Origin: an uncultured Spirochaetales bacterium
GTDB taxonomy: Bacteria > Spirochaetota > Spirochaetia > Sphaerochaetales > Sphaerochaetaceae
Assembly: GCA_937902565.1 (NCBI GenBank)
Contig: CALFMX010000029.1
Coordinates: 1-7,773, forward strand
Length of the DNA stretch: 7,773 nucleotides
Direction: 5' to 3'
Shown: in pieces, positions 1-7,050 of the stretch
Layout of the letters: each line of letters begins with the position of its first letter
Position numbering within the stretch: position 1 is the first letter of the stretch
Notes under the pieces: model-generated
What the model was told of the DNA's origin: nothing
Database searches by the model: none
Seen by the model: only the letters and a program-made list of their open reading frames with translations
Translations under genes and position numbers: made by a program

Positions 1-855
1 CAACACGTTATCAGAGGCGCTCATCAATTCGATGAGGTTGCCCTTCACATAGGCGTGCAGGGTCCTCGGTTCGAGATAGAGGGAGTCCCCCCTCTTCAGA
101 TGGAGGACGTTGAGCAAAAACGGGGCCAGGAGGCCGGGATCTGTGGGGTACTCCCCGACAAGGGAGAGGACGATATCGGCGGGGAAAAGGAAGGCTCCGC
201 CATCGGAGCGCTCCAGAGCCGTACTCGATCGTACCGATTCCACAAACTCAGAGAGCAGGACGCCACGATCATCCTCGTCCATGGTATAGATCATCTTGAA
301 GCGGTGGTGGATCTGCTCCTCGGCTGTCCCATCCTCGTCAAGGAACAGGAAGTGCCGCTGGTAGGCGTCCGGGACCAGGCTCTTCAGGAACCCCTTGATC
401 TGTTCAAGGGGCCTGAAGCCACACATCACCGTGGTATCGGTCAGGGCATACGCCATCTCGGGCTTTCCATTGGAGTCCTTGTAGTTCCACAGCTCCTTGG
501 CAAGCCGTTCGCGGATCAGTCGCTCCGCATCCCACCCCGCCTCCGCCTGCTCCTTTGTGGGGTGGACCTGCAGGGAGAGGGGCTTGTCGATGGAGAGGAC
601 CTTCAGAAGCAGTGGCAGGACCGGCCCATAGAGGGTGAGGTGATCATCGCCGAACCAACCACGCTTATCGCGGGCCAAGAAGGGCCCGAGCGGCTCCTCC
701 TGCCCTACTACCCGGCTCTCGCCATCGGGGTGTGTTCCATACCACAGTTCGGCTCGCCGCTTCCCATCCTGCTTTATGCCAAGGAAGTCTGCGATAAATG
801 AGGTGTTGCCCCACGCGTACTCCTTGACTACTCCACTGATCTCAACAATGTTCAT
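1..855 (-). CDS. manA: Mannose-6-phosphate isomerase, class I (ManA), 3' end outside window
   Basis: This gene interconverts mannose-6-phosphate and fructose-6-phosphate in the cytoplasm, using one zinc ion. The 285 visible residues start with the family's N-terminal YAWGN (13-17). They contain LSLQVHP, whose Gln96 and His98 match the zinc ligands of E. coli ManA (Q97, H99 from memory), then KPEMAYAL with Glu133 (E134), and LEPRTLHAYVKGNLIE with His267 (H255). All four metal ligands are therefore present. Class I enzymes are usually about 390-400 residues, so roughly the last 100 are missing beyond base 1. The frame has no in-window stop, so a simple ORF scan can miss it and report the antisense frame at 55-801 instead. 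The ATG at 855-853 was chosen because GGAGG (865-861) lies 5 nt upstream. It lies behind the antiporter gene but is separated from it by a terminator and has its own promoter candidate. Confidence 0.95.
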   Translation of the reverse strand, partial: MNIVEISGVVKEYAWGNTSFIADFLGIKQDGKRRAELWYGTHPDGESRVVGQEEPLGPFLARDKRGWFGDDHLTLYGPVLPLLLKVLSIDKPLSLQVHPTKEQAEAGWDAERLIRERLAKELWNYKDSNGKPEMAYALTDTTVMCGFRPLEQIKGFLKSLVPDAYQRHFLFLDEDGTAEEQIHHRFKMIYTMDEDDRGVLLSEFVESVRSSTALERSDGGAFLFPADIVLSLVGEYPTDPGLLAPFLLNVLHLKRGDSLYLEPRTLHAYVKGNLIELMSASDNVL

Positions 856-871
856 GATGGCCTCCACCTTC

Positions 872-900
872 AGTATAGGAAGAGCGTCCCCTCCTAGCAA
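872..900 (-). promoter_or_regulatory. Candidate sigma70-type promoter of manA
   Basis: Minus-strand TTGCTA (900-895) and TATACT (877-872) are separated by exactly 17 bases. They match the consensus hexamers at 4 and 5 of 6 positions. It sits between the antiporter terminator and the manA start. The expected transcript start is near 865, giving a leader of only about ten bases that begins at the GGAGG ribosome-binding site. The box spacing is seen directly; promoter activity is inferred. Confidence 0.55.
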
Positions 901-905
901 GCATT

Positions 906-929
906 AAAAAGCCCGCCGAACGGCGGGCT
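906..929 (-). terminator. Rho-independent terminator after the NhaC-family antiporter gene
   Basis: On the minus strand AGCCCGCC and GGCGGGCT pair around a short GTTC loop, followed by five T residues (plus-strand A-run 906-910). It begins 22 nt after the antiporter stop codon. The plus strand has no T-run, so it acts in the minus direction only. It should isolate the antiporter transcript from manA. Confidence 0.9.
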
Positions 930-951
930 AAAGGAGGGTAATGGAGCCACT

Positions 952-2562
952 CTACTTGTAATAGCGTGGCAGGAAGACCATGGCTGCTACAAAGGCGGCA
1001 AGGGTTGCAACCCACGCTGCCACTGCATTGAGTGTGATTCCACCGATGATGAAACCGAAGAGCGAACAGATGGCCACCGTAAGGGCGTAGGGCATCTGGG
1101 TCGCCACGTGTTCGAGGTGAGGACAACCGGCACCGGTGGAGGAGAGGATCGTCGTATCGGAGATCGGGGAGGCGTGGTCGCCGAAGACCGAGCCACCGAG
1201 GACGGCACCGACGCTGATCAACGTGGCGTTGAGCAGTGCAGCACCATCGAAGCCCTTGGCCTGGCCGAGGCTGACAGCGATCGGCATGACGATCGGGATC
1301 ATGATGGCGAAGGTGCCCCATGAGGTACCGGTGGAGAAGGAGATCAGGGCCGAGAGGGTGAAGGCGATGATCGGCACAAGAGCGATGGGGAAGCCGCCTC
1401 CGGCCACTGCCTCACTGAGGAATGCCGCCAAACCCAAGCCACCATCGGCGGGGCTCTCGTTGATGACCGAACCAATCGTCCAGGCCATGGCCAGGATGAT
1501 GAGGGCGGGGACCATCGACTTGATACCTTCGGTGATAGCCTCGCTTGCGCTGCGGATGGTGAAGAGCTTGCGGGCAGTGTAGTAGATGTAGGTAAGCACC
1601 AAGGTGAAGATGACCGCATAGAAGAGCGCCATAGAAGCGTCAGTATTGTTGAAAGCATCGCCAAGACTCATCGAGGCAGCTGCCTGTCCAATCGTCTTGA
1701 TGGACTCGCCGTCGATCTCAAGCATATAGGTGGTGATCGGGAAGAGTGCCACGGCACTGACGATCAGGACGATGAGGGGGAAGAGCATGTCAAAGGGACG
1801 AGCTGTTCCAGCGCCTTCATCCATATCCAATTCACCAGGAGCTGCACCGTAGCTCTCGTTGTAGAGCTTTCCGGTCTCCTTGGCGTAGGCGATGGAGCGG
1901 GCCATCGGGCCATAGTCACGCCCAGTGATGATCAGGGCGAAGACCATGATGATGGTAAGCACCGCATAGAGGTTGTAGGGAACTGAGCGCAAGAAGAAGG
2001 AGAACTCGCTGATGCCCAGGCTGCTGAAGCCCTCAGAGCCCTTGACGATCGACATGACGGTGATGACCCAACTGGAGATCGGTACCAGGATACAGACCGG
2101 AGCTGCAGTTGAGTCGAGGATGTAGGCGAGCTGGGCGCGGCTTACCTTGTTCTTGTCGGTGATGGGGCGCATGATGGTACCGACGGCCAGGCTGTTGAAG
2201 TAGTCGTCGATGAAGATCAAGAGACCGCAGAACCAGGTCATCAGGAGACTGGCCTTCTTGGTATGCAGCTTATCGGCGGCCCACTTGCCGAAGGCATGGG
2301 CGCTACCGGTCTTGCTGAGCATGCCGACCAGACCGCCGAGCAGGGCACAGAAGAGGAAGATGCGGATATTCCATCCGTCGTTCAGGGAACCGGCAACCAG
2401 GTCGGTCAAGTTGACGATGGCCATGAGCGGATTGCCACCGGCGACGATCAGGGTTCCCGATAGGATGCCCAAGAAGAGTGAGACCACCACGTCCTTGGTA
2501 AGGAACGCCAATGTAATGGTCAGGACGGGGGGAATGAGTCCCCAGATTCCAAAGCTTGTCAT
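952..2562 (-). CDS. NhaC-family Na+/H+ antiporter
   Basis: This is a 536-residue polytopic inner-membrane protein of the NhaC antiporter family, expected to exchange Na+ for protons in pH and sodium homeostasis. Hydrophobic segments run along nearly the whole length, with one long hydrophilic loop at about residues 214-254. Conserved blocks are FIDDYFNSLAVG (117-128, with Asp119/Asp120 inside a membrane segment), LDSTAAPVC (149-157), SFSTGTSWGTFA (408-419) and FGDHASPISDTT (460-471). These paired half-repeat motifs are typical of the family. The frame stays open upstream to an ATG at 2700, but that 46-residue extension is Cys-rich, AT-rich in DNA and unlike a membrane transporter. The ATG at 2562 gives MTSFGIWGLIPPV, leading straight into the first membrane segment, and has GAGG 5 nt upstream. 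Substrate within the family (Na+, or an organic acid/Na+ exchange as in MleN-like members) cannot be fixed from sequence alone. Confidence 0.9.
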   Translation of the reverse strand: MTSFGIWGLIPPVLTITLAFLTKDVVVSLFLGILSGTLIVAGGNPLMAIVNLTDLVAGSLNDGWNIRIFLFCALLGGLVGMLSKTGSAHAFGKWAADKLHTKKASLLMTWFCGLLIFIDDYFNSLAVGTIMRPITDKNKVSRAQLAYILDSTAAPVCILVPISSWVITVMSIVKGSEGFSSLGISEFSFFLRSVPYNLYAVLTIIMVFALIITGRDYGPMARSIAYAKETGKLYNESYGAAPGELDMDEGAGTARPFDMLFPLIVLIVSAVALFPITTYMLEIDGESIKTIGQAAASMSLGDAFNNTDASMALFYAVIFTLVLTYIYYTARKLFTIRSASEAITEGIKSMVPALIILAMAWTIGSVINESPADGGLGLAAFLSEAVAGGGFPIALVPIIAFTLSALISFSTGTSWGTFAIMIPIVMPIAVSLGQAKGFDGAALLNATLISVGAVLGGSVFGDHASPISDTTILSSTGAGCPHLEHVATQMPYALTVAICSLFGFIIGGITLNAVAAWVATLAAFVAAMVFLPRYYK

Positions 2563-2569
2563 GTCAACC

Positions 2570-2612
2570 TCGCAGGTCTGGGTGTACACCCCAGTAGTGT
2601 GATTACCTGCGA
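2570..2612 (-). promoter_or_regulatory. Nested inverted repeat at the antiporter start: operator or 5'-leader structure
   Basis: An outer 8-bp inverted repeat, TCGCAGGT (2612-2605) with ACCTGCGA (2577-2570) on the minus strand, encloses a second one at 2594-2578, CTGGG-GTGTACA-CCCAG. The centre of the second is the perfect 12-bp palindrome GGGTGTACACCC (2591-2580). The two 3' arms abut with no gap. The outer arm overlaps the first two bases of the GAGG Shine-Dalgarno (2571-2568) of the antiporter gene. It could be a repressor operator or an RNA fold that controls ribosome access. I do not recognise it as a named riboswitch class. Confidence 0.6.
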
Positions 2613-2640
2613 CTATACACTCGATTCGTAACAAAGTACA
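2612..2640 (-). promoter_or_regulatory. Tentative promoter of the antiporter gene
   Basis: Minus-strand TATAGT (2617-2612, 5 of 6 consensus) lies 17 bases from a weak -35 box, TGTACT (2640-2635). Upstream of it, 2641-2700 is strikingly AT-rich and could act as an UP element. If this promoter is used, transcription would begin near 2605, inside or just after the outer repeat arm, so the nested repeat would then act mainly as a DNA site. Other weak boxes exist further upstream in the AT-rich stretch. Confidence 0.35.
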
Positions 2641-2703
2641 GCATTTTTCAATAATAACGTCTAAATATTTACAAAATGTTTTATTTATAACACAAAACAC
2701 CCC

Positions 2704-2730
2704 AAAAAAGGCCCTCCATCAAGGAGGGCC
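2704..2730 (-). terminator. Rho-independent terminator of the lipoprotein/barrel operon
   Basis: Minus-strand GGCCCTCC and GGAGGGCC form a perfect 8-bp stem around TTGAT and are followed by six T residues (plus-strand A-run 2704-2709). It lies 23 nt after the stop of the outer-membrane protein gene and closes that operon before the antiporter's own control region. Confidence 0.93.
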
Positions 2731-2753
2731 TGTAGTCGGGTGACGATCCTACT

Positions 2754-4025
2754 CTACTTAGAACCAATTGAGAATCGAAGCGAGAGGGCATCGATCGGCT
2801 TATCCCCGATGCTATTCCCGTACTCGTTCGTGTAGTAGGCGGCATCGATGTGGAAGACCAAGAGGTCAAAGCCAACACCAATGGATTGATAGCCCTTGTT
2901 GATTCCGTAACGTACATCCAAGAGACTCAACAGTCGTACCGAAGCTCCCAAGCGAGTTTGCTCAAAGAAGGCGCGGGTAAGGTCATCACCCTTCTTGCCT
3001 CCCATGGACACAACATCCACAACATCAATGGCGATGGTGGGCTTGACGAGGTTGCCCAAGAAGGTAGGCGCCCAGGTAAAACCAAAGTCCAATCCCCAGT
3101 CACTCTCCATGGTCCACTCTTCCAGCTTTGCACTACCAGTAGCAGTGTCATCGGTAAGCCGTGCCCCAAACAGTTCCTCTGCCCAGTCGTTTGCCGAGGC
3201 ATAGGTGGTCATATAGTACTTCCCATTGATGTTCCGCGCCACCGTCGAGAGCGAGAGACCATAGGGGAAGTTGAAGTTGGCACCAATGGAGATCGGCACA
3301 GCCCAACCGCCCATCAAGGGGGTTTTGTTTAAAAACATCTCGCCTGGGTCAGCATCATCATCCGAGAGCATATCCGTTAGGGTATCGGCACTTATTGCCT
3401 TCAAATAACCTTTATATACCGCCTGAACACTCACTCCAAGGTCGATATCCAGTATCCGAGGCACTGCCCGAATTGTCATACCAAACCCGGCAGTAGCAGC
3501 AGCAGTAACCTGGGCGATGAGGTTTGTCCCGGTAAGGTCTGCACCAGCCTTGTAGGTCATCATGCGTTCTTGCATCTGCAGCGAAAGGCCAAATCCCCCG
3601 AGAGTGAAGGTGGTGGAGACATCGGTAGTCAGGAAGTCTCCATACCCTTTGCCGATTACTCCAAGCAACTTCTGGGCCCCGCTGATCATGCCAGCATCAC
3701 CACCCTTCTCAAACTCATCTATTGCACCGCTTTCAAGAATCTTCTTAGGATTGAAGGCGGTCACGGTAATCGATGGCAATGAGAGTTTGAATCCGGAACC
3801 GGCAAGGTTCGCCGGGTTGAAGAGGAAGCTATCATGATATCCTTTCACACCAAGCCCTGCCCCTCCCATACCCTGCACCCGAACACTGGTTCCAATGAAT
3901 GGTTCAGCTACTTGCTTGTACTCAACATCGGTCGCTTTGGTCGCATGAGGTGGATCAGCTGCCATCACAGGAAGCAGAATACCGGCCAACAGTATCACAA
4001 CCAATAGTATGCGTCTATGTTTCAT
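2754..4025 (-). CDS. Spirochaete-type outer-membrane beta-barrel protein (FadL/UPF0164-like)
   Basis: This is a 423-residue exported protein. A basic start (MKHRR) is followed by a hydrophobic core, with a signal peptidase I site after VMA (22) or VMAA (23). The mature part opens with RVQGMGGAGLGV (49-60) and LFNPANLA (68-75). This resembles the 'GMGGA...NPAGLA' N-terminal signature of FadL-like and UPF0164-like barrels. Many alternating amphipathic strands follow. The C-terminal section, RLGASVRLLSLLDVRYGINKG (358-378) to YYTNEYGNSIGDKPIDALSL (397-416), resembles spirochaetal predicted outer-membrane proteins. The last residues, FSIGSK, lack the usual terminal Phe. The frame is open back to 4046, but the ATG at 4025 gives a clean signal peptide and has AAAGGGGG 8-10 nt upstream. 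It starts 4 nt after the lipoprotein stop, so the two are probably translationally coupled. What it transports is unknown; a hydrophobic-compound channel is only a guess from the fold family. Confidence 0.75.
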   Translation of the reverse strand: MKHRRILLVVILLAGILLPVMAADPPHATKATDVEYKQVAEPFIGTSVRVQGMGGAGLGVKGYHDSFLFNPANLAGSGFKLSLPSITVTAFNPKKILESGAIDEFEKGGDAGMISGAQKLLGVIGKGYGDFLTTDVSTTFTLGGFGLSLQMQERMMTYKAGADLTGTNLIAQVTAAATAGFGMTIRAVPRILDIDLGVSVQAVYKGYLKAISADTLTDMLSDDDADPGEMFLNKTPLMGGWAVPISIGANFNFPYGLSLSTVARNINGKYYMTTYASANDWAEELFGARLTDDTATGSAKLEEWTMESDWGLDFGFTWAPTFLGNLVKPTIAIDVVDVVSMGGKKGDDLTRAFFEQTRLGASVRLLSLLDVRYGINKGYQSIGVGFDLLVFHIDAAYYTNEYGNSIGDKPIDALSLRFSIGSK

Positions 4026-4029
4026 GGCA

Positions 4030-5457
4030 TCAAACCCCCTTTCCAATCAGTTCATTAAACCATTCGTCAAAATCTCCATCCACGCCCAAGAACTCCTCTA
4101 TCAAATCGGAGAGTTGCTTGATTCCAGCGACGTCGTTGATACGTTTCACGTTTGTAAAGATTTGTTTGACATAGTCAGCATCATCAATACCATAGGACTT
4201 TCCAAAGTCTTCAAAGCCAGCATCTTCATCGAAAACAGGTTCGACCCATTCAGTATCAGCTGTCGCTGCTCCAGTGGCCAGCCATTCATTTGCTGTAATG
4301 GTTTTAGAGATGATGGACTTAGTATTTTCTGGTTCCCAAGCATTCAACTCAGTAACAACCACCGCAATGAGGTATTTGATTGCAGATGAACCATCAAAGG
4401 CGAGTCCTCTGTTCTTGAGTTTTCCTAGGTGGCTTCCCTTTTCTGCAAATGTCAGAGCATGTTCAAGTGCTCCCCTATATGCCTGTTGGGTGTTGATGAA
4501 CTGGCGATAATCTCCATCCTTTTCCCACCTATATACACCACTGATTTTTTTCATCCCGAACATCTTTACCAATTCAGGACCGAGGTTGTTGATAGACCCA
4601 ACAAAATCCGCGATATCAAAGTCATCATCGTCATCTCGGCTTGTCCTGCTCGACTTGTTCATTTCACTGAGCAAATTAGCCAAGTCGAGCTGTCCAGAGA
4701 AGTCGATGCCTGCAGCTCCGGAAAGCTCTTCGGCAATCTGGGCAGTGAAGAGGGCATCATTGATGATGGGAAGGAGTTTGTCCTTATTGTCATCTAGTCC
4801 AGAGCCAAGACCATCAGCGCCTTTAACCTCGTCAAGAGTGCCAATGGTGTTAGAGATCAGGTTGGTCATCAGCTGTACAAGGAGGACGTCACCTTCGGTG
4901 ATAGTGTCACCTGGGCCCACTTCATCCAGCTTCAACTTATCAATTGCATCTTTTAGGTCCTTATTCGTATTAGGGTCACTACCAAGTTCTTTTTTCAGGG
5001 CTTCAATTGTAGAATTGAAGACGGCTACAGTCCCCTTGACCGCTTCCTTTCTCTCATCCGATACAGGCTTCTTCAACTCTTCCTTGAGTTCTGCAGTCTG
5101 TTGGGTGGAGTTCAAGGTACTGGCAAGGTCATCCTTGAGCTTGTCCTGGTCAGCTTTGGGCTGGGGCTTCATCACAGAGGTGACGCCAACAGGGATAGTG
5201 ACATTTATTCCAAAATCATTAATTACGTCATCCTCTTTAACGGTCTTTGCCCCTTCACCAATCCCCAATCCTGCAATGGTGGAGGTGGCAGCCTTGACAT
5301 CTGCCTTATTGGCTTCCACCAACCCTCCGTCAATGTAGACATTGCCCCCAAAATTCCCTAGGAATTTAGCGAAGCCTGAGCTCACGTCTCCATCACAAGA
5401 GATTAATGTTAGAGCGAGGATCGGGACTAACAAAACCAGTACAATGTGTCTCTTCAT
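4030..5457 (-). CDS. Uncharacterised lipoprotein, operon partner of the barrel protein
   Basis: I do not recognise a named family. The 475-residue protein begins MKRHIVLVLLVPILALTL and has lipobox LIS-Cys21, so it should be lipidated and anchored in the envelope. After a short Gly-rich segment (22-50), residues 100-180 are Lys/Glu/Asp-rich and helical-looking (KLKDDLAS, ELKEELKK, KDLKDAIDKLK), possibly coiled coil. An acidic run, RDDDDDFD, follows at 274-281. The C-terminal part (300-475) is mixed helix with several Trp/Tyr (YRWEKDGDYRQF 309-320, EWLATGAATADTEWVEP 391-407) and ends in an acidic tail with GVDGDFDEW (458-466). The start codon has AAGGAGGG 4 nt upstream. It is the first gene of a two-gene operon with the barrel protein, suggesting they work together at the outer membrane. 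Its DNA is less GC-rich than its neighbours (two sampled 60-base lines were 47% and 40%, against about 57-65% in lines sampled from other genes). Confidence 0.85.
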   Translation of the reverse strand: MKRHIVLVLLVPILALTLISCDGDVSSGFAKFLGNFGGNVYIDGGLVEANKADVKAATSTIAGLGIGEGAKTVKEDDVINDFGINVTIPVGVTSVMKPQPKADQDKLKDDLASTLNSTQQTAELKEELKKPVSDERKEAVKGTVAVFNSTIEALKKELGSDPNTNKDLKDAIDKLKLDEVGPGDTITEGDVLLVQLMTNLISNTIGTLDEVKGADGLGSGLDDNKDKLLPIINDALFTAQIAEELSGAAGIDFSGQLDLANLLSEMNKSSRTSRDDDDDFDIADFVGSINNLGPELVKMFGMKKISGVYRWEKDGDYRQFINTQQAYRGALEHALTFAEKGSHLGKLKNRGLAFDGSSAIKYLIAVVVTELNAWEPENTKSIISKTITANEWLATGAATADTEWVEPVFDEDAGFEDFGKSYGIDDADYVKQIFTNVKRINDVAGIKQLSDLIEEFLGVDGDFDEWFNELIGKGV

Positions 5458-5481
5458 GCTGCCCTCCTTGTTGGGGGACTT

Positions 5482-5510
5482 ATTATATAGTTGCCCACTC
5501 TCAAAGATAC
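5482..5510 (-). promoter_or_regulatory. Candidate promoter of the lipoprotein/barrel operon
   Basis: A perfect TATAAT lies on the minus strand at 5487-5482, 24 nt before the lipoprotein ATG. At 17-base spacing the -35 position holds GTATCT (5510-5505), which is weak, so an activator could be needed. Transcription would start near 5475, leaving a leader of about 18 nt that carries the Shine-Dalgarno. Confidence 0.5.
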
Positions 5511-5530
5511 GGAACCACTCTTTTCAACCA

Positions 5531-5558
5531 CAAGGGGTGTTGGTGTGACACACCCTTG
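5531..5558. repeat. Imperfect inverted repeat upstream of the lipoprotein operon
   Basis: CAAGGGGTGT (5531-5540) faces ACACCCTTG (5550-5558), a match with one extra G. Overlapping it is GGTGTGACACACC (5542-5554), two 6-bp arms around a single A. No T-run follows on either strand, so it is not a terminator. It lies about 20 nt upstream of the -35 position of the candidate promoter, where an activator or repressor might bind. The rest of 5458-5651 holds the short palindrome CATTTAAATG (5594-5603) and nothing else I can name. Confidence 0.45.
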
Positions 5559-5651
5559 CACTAGTAAAACGCCCTGTCCAGTAAAGCGTTACACATTTAA
5601 ATGCACCTGTCTACTGTTACTACCCGTCGCTACAAGCGAATATCTCCTCTT

Positions 5652-7031
5652 TTATTTAAAGAAGAGGGAGCGGATAACCCGCAGATTCTCCTTCATGTTC
5701 GCCTCTTCGCTCTCATAGAGCAGCTCAATCCTCTCCTTGTAGAACTCAGCGGTCTTGTAGCGTACCAGCTTCATTGTGGAGTTCACCAGCCCATCAGCTT
5801 CGCTGAAGGGGTTCTCGATCAAGGCAAAACGGGAGGGCAGCCACATCTTGGGGATGAAGTCGGCGTGGGGCTCATAGGACTTCAGCTCGGTACAAAGGAG
5901 CGTGAGGGCTTCTTCGGGTGTCTGGGCTCCCCGCTCCTTGATCAGGCGCTTTGCCTGGTCCTCTTGGAGGGTGACCAATGCGGTGGTCAGGAGCTGGTGG
6001 TCGTTGTAGACCATCAGCTGGTTGATCATCGGCACGTGGTTGAACATCACCTCCTCCACCTCCTCGGGGGAGTACTTTTCGCCATCCTTGCTGATGAGCA
6101 GGGCCTTGGCACGCCCGGTAACGACCAAAAACCCATCCTCGTCGTAGTAGCCAAGATCTCCGGTCCACAGCCATCCATCCCGCAGAGCCTCAGCCGTCGC
6201 CTCGGGGTTCTTGAAGTACCCCTTCATCACGTTCTCGCCCTTGATGACAATCTCCCCGCGCTGGCCGACCTTCGCCTCGGTCTTCTCGTCGACCATGATC
6301 TTGCAGATTTCGCTCGAGCAGACCACCCCACTGGTGCCGAACTTGTGGCGGTGCGGGGTGTTGCTGCTGATGATCGGGGCGGCCTCTGTCAGACCATAGC
6401 CCTGGTAGACCGGCACGCCGATGGCTGCGAAGAAGTGTTGCTGTCGCGCCTCGAGAAGGGCGCCGCCACCGACGCAGTAGAGCATCTTGGAGCCGAAGAT
6501 CTCCCGAAGCTTCGGGAAGACGAGGAGATTTGCGATGGTATACGGCCACCACGTCTTGACCATCGTCCACGTCGAAGGCTTGTTGTAGCCATCGCCATTG
6601 CGTGCAATGCCCGCCTTCAGTCCACGATTGAAAATCCCCTCGATGAAGGGGCCCTTCTGTGTAATACCTTGGGTCATCTTCTTCATGAAGTTGCCGGTGA
6701 TGGACGGCACGGTCATCATGAAGGTCGGGTTCAGCTCGACCATGTTCTTGGGGAAGTTGCGGATGATGGCGGCATTGGAGCCGCGCGAATCGACAAAGTG
6801 GAGGGTGATGCCCTGCAGCAGGGCGGTATAGATGCCTACCGTATGGGCGAAGCTATGGTCGACCGGCAGGACGATCACCGTCTCGAAGGTCCCCTCCGGG
6901 ATCTTGAAGAGGTCGATGGCATCGTGGACGTTGGTCCAGTAGTTGACGTGGGTGAGCATGATGCCCTTGGGATTGCCGGTCGTCCCGCTGGTGTAGCAGA
7001 TGTTGATGACATCGCCCTCCTTGATCTGCTT
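5652..7031 (-). CDS. AMP-forming long-chain acyl-CoA ligase (ANL superfamily), N-terminus missing
   Basis: The gene would activate a fatty acid to its acyl-adenylate and then to the CoA thioester. About 459 C-terminal residues are present. They include the ATP-binding P-loop [11 protein letters not shown] (6995-6963), the adenine-binding YGLTE (6398-6384) and the ATP-ribose TGD (6164-6156). The hinge block [17 protein letters not shown] is at 6116-6066, and [10 protein letters not shown] near the C-terminus carries the expected catalytic Lys. The core and C-terminal lid are therefore intact. Full-length relatives are about 600-640 residues, so some 150-190 N-terminal residues are gone. Upstream of about 7031 the same frame continues into an unrelated IclR-family sequence, so no genuine start codon is visible. 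The join is placed only to within about 7015-7050. The gene lies 194 nt before the lipoprotein operon with no clear terminator between. Chain-length preference cannot be told. Confidence 0.88.
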   Translation of the reverse strand, partial: KQIKEGDVINICYTSGTTGNPKGIMLTHVNYWTNVHDAIDLFKIPEGTFETVIVLPVDHSFAHTVGIYTALLQGITLHFVDSRGSNAAIIRNFPKNMVELNPTFMMTVPSITGNFMKKMTQGITQKGPFIEGIFNRGLKAGIARNGDGYNKPSTWTMVKTWWPYTIANLLVFPKLREIFGSKMLYCVGGGALLEARQQHFFAAIGVPVYQGYGLTEAAPIISSNTPHRHKFGTSGVVCSSEICKIMVDEKTEAKVGQRGEIVIKGENVMKGYFKNPEATAEALRDGWLWTGDLGYYDEDGFLVVTGRAKALLISKDGEKYSPEEVEEVMFNHVPMINQLMVYNDHQLLTTALVTLQEDQAKRLIKERGAQTPEEALTLLCTELKSYEPHADFIPKMWLPSRFALIENPFSEADGLVNSTMKLVRYKTAEFYKERIELLYESEEANMKENLRVIRSLFFK

Positions 7032-7050
7032 CTCCAGGTTCTTGACCAGG
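7015..7050. other. Junction 1: acyl-CoA ligase joined to IclR fragment
   Basis: Within this stretch the minus-strand frame passes from IclR-like [12 protein letters not shown] to ligase-like [15 protein letters not shown] without a stop. In every ANL ligase I know, the ~200 residues before the P-loop are the N-terminal adenylation domain, not an IclR effector domain. Composition also changes from about 70% GC to about 60% GC. The exact base cannot be fixed because KNLEKQI could belong to either side. Confidence 0.75.

Noticed and set aside
55..801. Long open plus-strand frame of 248 codons
   Set aside because: It is exactly antisense to manA, whose protein carries all four zinc ligands. The plus-frame product shows no recognisable motif.
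842..1664. Minus- and plus-strand frames of 71-159 codons inside the antiporter gene
   Set aside because: They are out-of-frame readings of the NhaC-family gene. Their products are Arg/Pro/Ser-rich, as expected for shadow frames in GC-rich DNA.
2563..2700. 46-residue N-terminal extension of the antiporter from an upstream ATG
   Set aside because: It reads through the AT-rich promoter region and the nested repeat. It lacks a clear ribosome-binding site and is Cys-rich and non-conserved in appearance. The ATG at 2562 has GAGG at proper spacing.
4026..4046. Seven-residue extension of the barrel protein overlapping the lipoprotein gene
   Set aside because: It would spoil the signal peptide by placing acidic residues before MKHRR. 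The ATG at 4025 has a purine-rich Shine-Dalgarno at suitable distance.
4586..5338. 250-codon plus-strand frame rich in Ser and Leu
   Set aside because: It is antisense to the lipoprotein gene. There is no ribosome-binding site that stands out, and the low-complexity Ser/Leu product is typical of a complement reading.
5646..5667. CCTCTT/AAGAGG hairpin at the 3' end of the acyl-CoA ligase gene
   Set aside because: The stem is six weak pairs, overlaps the stop codon and has no T-run downstream, so it does not qualify as an intrinsic terminator.
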